From: Phialocephala subalpina
Lineage: Eukaryota; Ascomycota; Leotiomycetes; Helotiales; Mollisiaceae
DNA length: 64,000 nucleotides
Direction: 5' to 3'
NCBI GenBank assembly: GCA_900073065.1
Contig: FJOG01000004.1
Location: 796,985-860,984 of the forward strand
Under the pieces are notes generated by a model. It made no database searches, had not been told where the DNA came from, and saw only the letters and a program-made list of their open reading frames with translations. Shown here piece after piece: positions 57,090 through 64,000 of this stretch. The position numbers were made by a program, and so were the translations under genes. Positions within the stretch are counted from its first letter, which is position 1; every line of letters begins with the position of its first letter.

Positions 57090-59687
57090 AGAAGTTGGGA
57101 AGTGATTGGATTTTCCGAAAGAAATGGCCAGCCACGGCCCAAGTCGGATGCGACCAACCTCCGCATGCCCGCATCGCAACACCGAGCTGTCGGCGATAAT
57201 TCGTGTCTGCTCAGCCTCGAGCATAATGGCAACAATGACGTATGCCTCGGAGCGCCCGTATCACACATTCCATATTATGGCATCTCAATGATGTGCATGC
57301 AGCAATTCGAGGGAGTGCTGTGAATCCTCGAATGTGGTGGGTAATAACTACAGGGCACGTGACGGTGAAGCGGTTGAAAGAGGAGAGGTCTAGTGCTACG
57401 AGTCATTTATGACAGGATGAGCCGGTACTGTGCCTAAAGAAGTGGGACATTGGCGTCCATTTATTTCAGATACCAATACGTATTGTATTATATACTGTTA
57501 TATACCGTGGAAATGTAGAAGTTCTTGGGATAGCCTTGTACCTGCAAGATGACCCTCAAGACTTCTCCATATCAGAAACACATAATCAAAGAGCCAGATA
57601 CAATTAAAATAAAGTGCATGCGAAATTCCGAGAAATTCTTTCCAATCTTCAATTTTCCTCTCTTAAGACCTGGAAGCAACGTTCATTCCCATGTTCCCGA
57701 AGCCGAGTTCAATTACAGCCTCGCCAAGTGATGGGCTTGACAGGTCCTTTTTTCGTTGTAACTTCGCCGAATTCCCACGTTTTTTCTCTTCCCACATGCC
57801 AACTGATAGCGGGATGATAAGCAAGATGCGAGACGAGAAATGCAAATGCACGAAATTCAGAGAGATTAGACGGCCGCCGCTACACACATGCGGGATGCAG
57901 AGGCTTCTCTTTAGCTCTCGACGAGCAAAATGATTCAATGTAGTATTGAAAGACAGGAGAAATTGGGGATGTCTGATATGGCGCCCACAATAGTGCTCGG
58001 AGATATCGGATATAGCCATCAGTAGAAGCTTTTGAAACCAAATTGTGGAAGTCGTAGGACTTTCTTCCCTCAAAAACGATCGGTTGTGAGTCATAAAACC
58101 GCTGACATCAAATGCCCCTATCCTCCCCTCCTCACCAAGTTCTTCCTGGCGTGCCTTTGTCAGCAGATCCCAGGGCTTGCTTCTTGACGACGACTCTTCT
58201 GCTGCCTTGGGTCTGGAGCGACGACGACGCCCATTTCGCACAACATATAGGTGGCAAAGAATCTCAACGACGACGACGTGTCTGGAGGGTTCCGGATTAC
58301 AATAGCATCCCAGAAGGCGCAGTTGGGCTGAGAGACAGCCAACCAATAAACATCCCCACTTCAGCCTTGCCATCTCCCGCTAAAACCACACCAACTTGAA
58401 GTCGCCTGCTTCAACGTCAACGCTTGATGACTGAGCACCACCCCCTCGAATAACTTCATGTTGAGTCGCGCAGGCGCCATTTGGAATCGGATCCGAAGAC
58501 GACATCGCGTGGACTCTGCAGCATCTGCGTTCCATTCTTGGCGATACCGTGGCGTTTGAGGCTGCAGCACCAGATCTTGTTCTGTGCAGGACGACTTCCT
58601 AATCTGTAAGACCATTCTGCATTCTGCAATTGGTGTTAATAAATCAAGCTGGGCAAATGGAACTGACAAATATCCAGGAACTGAGTGGAACTCTTTCTAT
58701 AACGGAGTGCGAATTCACTCCGCTGAATCGACGCCCAAAACCGAGGGATGCAATTGAGGATAACCTCCCCCTCACATCCACTGATCATCCCGTACACAAC
58801 GGCACAAATCGCATCCGACCGAGAGCCAGTGGCGCACTATCTCACAAGGCTGAGCACCTCCATCTCCAAGAAGCCTGCAGGACATCTGCATTGTCTGGGA
58901 TACATTCGAGGCGGTCTGCACTGAGATCCAGCAATTCTCTCCTCCGCAGAAGCCGTTCGGGAACAGTCCATAGAGTTGGCTATTCTTTCGGCGTTATTGC
59001 TTCGAAAAGCGGAATCTGACACAGCGAACGATCTGATTGTGGTGTATTTGGATACCATCTGAGTAATCAGTAAAGGGGGTTTGCCATTGCGCGACAGGGA
59101 AAGAATCTCGAAGATCAGCTTAGGGCCGTCGCGAACAATATCGTGAGATAATTTGGAACCACGGCGCAGAACCTCCCTTGGTAGGACAAGGAGCACTAAG
59201 ATTGCGTTCCCTCTCGGCCCCAATTCATTGGCAAACGTCAAAAGGGGCGAACAGACTTTGGGGACGAACAGGCAGCATATATACGCCAGACCTAGGCGTC
59301 GACTACCGCTGCTTAGTGGACATAAGGCTGTTGGTCATCTGCATCAACGACGCTATCTCCACCACTTAGCCCTAAGGTCAGGTCCGTAGGGTCGTCGAAC
59401 GAGACAGCACCCTGCTTCCTCGCCTAAGCCGACTGCGGGAGGAGCTCCTACACAAGTGTGCCTCGCCCCACGACTATTGGTCGAGCATTGGCTACGTGGA
59501 GAACCAGACCGGTGTCAGATCGACTGGAAGAGCGTCGAACAAGCGATAAAGGGCATACCCTTCCGCGTAGAAAGGCCCCGCCCCACTCCTGGTACTTGGT
59601 GAAAGAATATATCGCTCGGGTTGAGGTCACCCCGCCCATCTCTCCGTGTTTTTCAACCCGGAATCTTAGCAATATACTTTAATCATC
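57090..59687. other. Intergenic; promoter region of the Zn2Cys6 gene
   Basis: A 236-codon minus-strand frame (57663-58373) starts with ATG, but its composition is not protein-like in a recognisable way and no motif was found. Other frames are shorter. About 2.6 kb without a supported gene. Confidence 0.4.
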
Positions 59688-62600
59688 ATGACGCCAACGC
59701 CGCCTTCCACTACCTCCTCGAGCGCTGGAGGTCACTCCCCAGACGCCCAGTATCGGGTGGTGCGGAAGAGAAACAGAGTGCCCCTGTCATGTGGGCCATG
59801 CAGGCACAGGAAGTGAGTGTTGCTTCTTCTTTGGCTCCATCATTTCCCTCTTTTGGTATTTCTTGCACGACAAGCTCGGCGATAACTGACTTGTTTGCAG
59901 GTTGAAGTGTAATCGGTCGCATCCATGCGAGAATTGCATTAGGAGAGGCGATGCCTCCTCTTGCTCGTATGCTGCGCCAGGGACTCGAAAGAAGAACCAA
60001 AGTCAAGGAGCAACCAGCCCTGATGATATGCAAAACCGTATTGACCGTTTAGAAGGCCTAGTCTTGTCGTTGATGACGAATGGAGCTCAGTCAGCTGGAC
60101 CTGCTGCTGCGGCGGCGGCCATCAGCCGCTCACAGAGCGATAGCACTGGCTCTGCCTCCTTTCCCCTCGAACAGGACAGAGATGACGATGATATGATCAA
60201 GGAGGAAGAAGAGGGTGAAGACAGCGAAGTAGATGGAGTGACTAACTCTCTAGGCGTTCTCAAAGTTGACGCAGACAAAGGGAAATCATTGTATTTTGGA
60301 GATTCGCATTGGCACTTGGTCCTGGCAGATGTGAGTATTTCTATTCTCTATTCACTTAGCGACGTCTTCCTTATAAAGGGGTGTTGGTTGGTGGTCTCGG
60401 GGACGCCGATACCATCAACATTCGTTTCAAGCGGCTTGCGATCCTATACGCGACATGCGGCATGGGCTTCACCTTGCGAGAAGATCTAATGGAGTGTTTC
60501 ATGTACTTTTCTCGACCTAGCCGCTATAGCCATGCACTCTCCCGTCACGAGTCAGAAGCTTGTTGTAACGTCACGAAGCCAGTTGCTGATTGTTCTCTTC
60601 AGATTGCGGAAGTCAAGAATTACTTTTCATCACACAAGAAGGAACTCGAGAAGAACTACGAAAAAATCAAGCAAGCCAAACCTAGCACTGCACGAGATGG
60701 ACCAGCCTTCCTGTTCAGCGCCCATACGCCAGTCACGGATGTCGAATTACGAGCAGAACTCCCATCAAAATCAGCTGTCGATAAGCTCGTGACCCGATAC
60801 TTCAACTCTTATGACCCCGCTGTTCACATCCTTCACTCCCCTACCTTCCATAAACAACTCCAGCTTCACTGGCAGGATCCTTCAAAGTCATCGATAGTAT
60901 GGCTTGGACTTCTGTACTCGATTCTTTGCTTAGCGATGCAATCCTACCACAAGATTGGCGATGAACCCTTGGAATGGAAAGGTGAGGATTAGACAAGAAT
61001 CTTGGCTATTGAACGAGAATTAACACCGCCTTAGGTCGCACGCTAGATCTAGCCTCGGAGTATCGACTACGAACTGTCCAATGTCTCGTCAACTCAGACT
61101 ACACAAAATCAGACATCTACACGATTGAGACAATGCTTCTCTATGTTCACAGTGAGTATAACAGTCGATGGGATGCAGAGGTTGGAATTTGGGTGATAGT
61201 TGGTATGATTGTCAGACTGTCCATGAGGATGGGCTATCATCGAGATCCCAGCAAGTTCCCAGGTGTCACTCCTTACCAGGCTGAGATGAGACGTCGAATC
61301 TGGGCATTCATCAGGCAGATGGATACCATGTTTTCGTTCCAACTTGCTCTGCCGAGCATGATCCGGACGACAGATTGTGATACTGCTCTACCTAGGAATA
61401 TCTTCGAGGACGAGTTTGGACCAGACTCAAAGATTCTACCCCCTGCGAGACCACTCACGGAGCCTACCCCAGTATCATACATGATCACAAAAGCGCAGAT
61501 TGCATTTGAGTTTGGCGAGATCCTCGAAGAGCTCAACGCTGTCAGCGGCAAGGCTGTTAGCTACGACGATGTTCTGAAGCGCGACAATCGATTACGAGAA
61601 CTCAAAATGAACATGGCACCTCATCTACGACTGCGGCCCATAGAAGAATGTACGCACGATCCCGCAACGCTTCTCATGCAGCGCTTCAACATCGATATTT
61701 TCTGGCAGAAGACTATGGTCGTCCTTCATAGGAAGTACGTAGCACGAGCACGACAGAATCCTCGATATGCTCACTCTCGGCGAGCATCTGTTGATGCCTC
61801 GATGGAGATACTCCGACATCAATCTCAGCTGTACCGAGAATCGCAACCAGGAGGAAGAATGCGCACAATGAAATGGTTCATCTCTTCTCTTACAAAGCAC
61901 GATTTCCTCCTCGCAGCTATGATTGTCTGTCTGGACCTCCACTACGACAGTGTCACCGAAGCATTGCCAGAAAGACCAGCAAACCACGACCCTTACTTCT
62001 GGACACCTGCACAAAAGAAGGACATGCTCGACGCCCTTGAGAACTCGCAAACGATCTGGAAAGGATCGTCAGACACCTCGATGGAAGCTTTCAAGGCATC
62101 CGGCATTCTGCAAGTCATTCTTGATAAATTGAAATGCTCACGACAAGCACAGCAACAAGATGGTCCATCGACAGCCGAAGTCTTCGCACAGTTCGACGAT
62201 GAGAATCTGAGACCTGAGCACTCAGCTGCTATGACTCTTGGCATGCTGTCTGGTGGTTTGACACCGAATTCTGCGGCGATGTTCAATGCGATGGCGCAAA
62301 GTCCTGGTGGAACTAGGTACAATATGGATTTGAATATGGGTGATACTGCAGCTGGCGGAACGGGAATGACTCCAAACTATACGATGGATCAATCGAACCC
62401 ATTCGGCAACCTGAACTCAGTCGCGAGCCCGTTCTCAGTGTTTGGAAATGCGGGTAGTGGTCAGGGGATGATGGACGTACCCGCAAATCTGGATTGGGTA
62501 TGTGGTTCTGCTATCCTCTCTTCTATTTCTGCTTTCATCGTAGCTTTGAAATGTAAGTGGCAGCAAGCTAACAGTGTAATAGGAGGCTTGGGATTCATAC

Positions 62601-62753
62601 ATCCAAAATGGCGGCGCAATCGACCCGGCATTTCAGTTTTATCCAACAAATGTCGATCCTCAGATGAGTCCCGAAGGACAGGGACAACAGCAGCAGGGCG
62701 ATCAAGCGGGTTTCGGAAATAACATCTTCATGGGCGCGAATACGCCAAGATGA
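59688..62753 (+). CDS. Zn2Cys6 transcription factor with fungal-specific regulatory domain (855 aa)
   Basis: Five exons: 59688-59812, 59901-60330, 60603-60981, 61035-62497 and 62583-62753. Phases agree and give 856 codons. The zinc cluster is rebuilt across intron 1: SCGPCRHRK joined to LKCNRSHPCENCIRRGD. It is followed by a heptad-like dimer helix (DDMQNRIDRLEGLVLSLM). The middle region (LVTRYFNSYDPAVHILHSPT, MRMGYHRDPSKFPGVTPYQA, EMRRRIWAFIRQMD) is the fungal_trans domain. The C terminus is Asn/Gly/Gln-rich and may activate transcription. Targets are unknown. Intron 2 (272 bp) is by far the longest and is partly open in frame, so an alternative exon is possible. Confidence 0.85.
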
Positions 62754-64000
62754 AAGGATATTTGGTCTGAAATGATGGACGAGACTTGGAGGACGATGGA
62801 CGACGAACGACGAATCATGATGTATCTATGATGATATGTGTATGGACTGTAAGGGTAGATATGCGACGGTTATCTGACAGGTGGAGCATTTGCTTGCTAT
62901 GATACCAGGAAGTTGCGAAGGAATGAACGGAACTCGTCGGCGCGGAAAAAGGATTACTTGCAATGTTTTGGATGAGATGGGACAAAAGGAGTGCTTAGGG
63001 TGAGCTGAAAGGTAAACAAAATTTCTCCATATACCAAGAACGGGCTTGCTATGCTATGCTACAGCTCCCTATGTAACATTCAAAATCTCTCCTCCATTTC
63101 TGACCTTTCTGATGCTCACACATTTTCCTTCAACGTCTTGACTTCTATCTCCCCGATGCTATCGTGTCTCTGCTATACTATCGCATTATTACTCGCACTC
63201 TACCATTGGAGAGGTGAATCAAAAGAGACTTGAAGAGCGAAGCAAGATTCAGGATAGTCACCAACCATGTCGTCCCCATCCTTCCTCACTTGAGAAGTCC
63301 AAGGAGACAAACTAGCTAGCGTGGCCATCGCAATACCCGTATTGAGCCAGTCCACCTGCCCCTTTAGGAATGGGGGACACGTACATTCAGCAATGTAATC
63401 AGGAACTCACCAATCTGGCGTCGTTCCTTGCTGGCTGTCGCTTACGTCCCGAGTCCTTGGGATTCCCATAGGGGAGGGTAAATACACGTGATACGATCTC
63501 GGTAAAAAGCCATCGGCTATTAAAGCTAGGGTAGCCAGTAAGAGGCAAAGTCCAGGTAAAGGCGAATGAAGTTGTCTATGTTTGAATAAGAAGTTCGTCT
63601 GGCAACCAAGCTTCTGAAGAGCGGTCTTGGCCAATCTCTTGGTTAGGATGTAGATCCTTGCAAAAAGGCCAGGAGATGAAATTACAGTTGTATTTTTGCT
63701 AGTTTTTGTGTGCTCCCAGCCTTTCTTTTTACTTGTCTGTCTCCTCATCCACCTGGTCGGCATCCTCGTCATCTTCGGGTATCTTTTCCAACAATTTCCT
63801 TTTCCTTTCTCGAAGCGAGACGATTTATTTCACTGGCACACATGCCACCTCCCCGTCAACTCTTCGTCAACATCAACGCAATTCATTCACTCTTTTACTT
63901 CAAATACATATTCACTCTCTCATTGTCCCACCCCTACCAAATCACCCTCCCCTCCCCCTTTTCCCACCCCTTCCCCTTCAGCCCCAACACAACCCTCAAA
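62754..64000. other. 3' flank of the regulator; possible gene start at window end
   Basis: No gene is recognised up to 63840. From the ATG at 63842 one frame stays open to the window end, but it is Pro/Phe/Ser-rich and could equally be a pyrimidine-rich leader. Confidence 0.3.

Noticed and set aside
57663..58373. 236-codon minus-strand open frame starting with ATG
   Set aside because: No recognisable motif, unlikely composition and no splice or neighbour support; left as intergenic.
59688..62753. Specific naming of the Zn2Cys6 regulator
   Set aside because: The family is clear but no subgroup-specific feature allows a confident name.

Overview
The window reads as filamentous ascomycete DNA (Pezizomycotina; Leotiomycete-like is an inference). 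Genes carry short GT-AG introns of about 42-100 bp, some with CTAAC-type branch sites. Families seen are typical of such fungi: HET, 2EXR, CFEM, SUR7/PalI, LicD, OTT_1508-like deaminase, Zn2Cys6 regulators and GH13/GH5 enzymes. Several inactivating changes are C-to-T or G-to-A nonsense mutations (CAG or TGG to TAG), as expected from RIP-like decay. No rRNA, tRNA or CRISPR was recognised.

Layout. 1-5.9 kb is a repeat island: a TA-flanked inverted-repeat element (389-5905) holds a decayed HET-domain gene, and a second element of the same family (854-3857) has inserted into it with a decayed 'fungal N-terminal domain + C2H2' gene. 6.4-13.7 kb holds a small Cys-rich protein, a BTB protein with a GC-AG intron, a deaminase-fold protein, a broken C2H2 gene and a hotdog thioesterase. 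13.7-23 kb is gene-poor: a LicD gene broken by an exact 250-bp tandem duplication, an N gap followed by tandem hairpins, and a second damaged C2H2 gene. 23-27 kb holds a CFEM single-pass membrane protein and a GH13 alpha-glucosidase. 28-31 kb holds a decayed 2EXR gene and an unresolved membrane-protein locus. 31.4-36.2 kb is a large EDC4/Ge-1-like decapping scaffold. 37-44 kb holds a nonsense-damaged 3'-5' exonuclease, a secreted alpha-amylase with CBM20, and an intracellular-type GH5 enzyme. 45-52 kb has two HET relics around a SUR7/PalI-type membrane protein. 52-63 kb has a secreted acid phosphatase, a membrane-anchored multicopper oxidase and an 855-residue Zn2Cys6 regulator.

How the genes relate. 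There is no clear biosynthetic cluster. The amylase and the alpha-glucosidase would act in sequence on starch and maltose but lie 12 kb apart. Three HET relics plus one relic of an N-terminal domain common on fungal NLR-like proteins make this a graveyard of self/non-self recognition genes. Splice junctions given below were chosen by hand from GT/AG signals and reading-frame continuity; the totals close in frame for all intact gene models.
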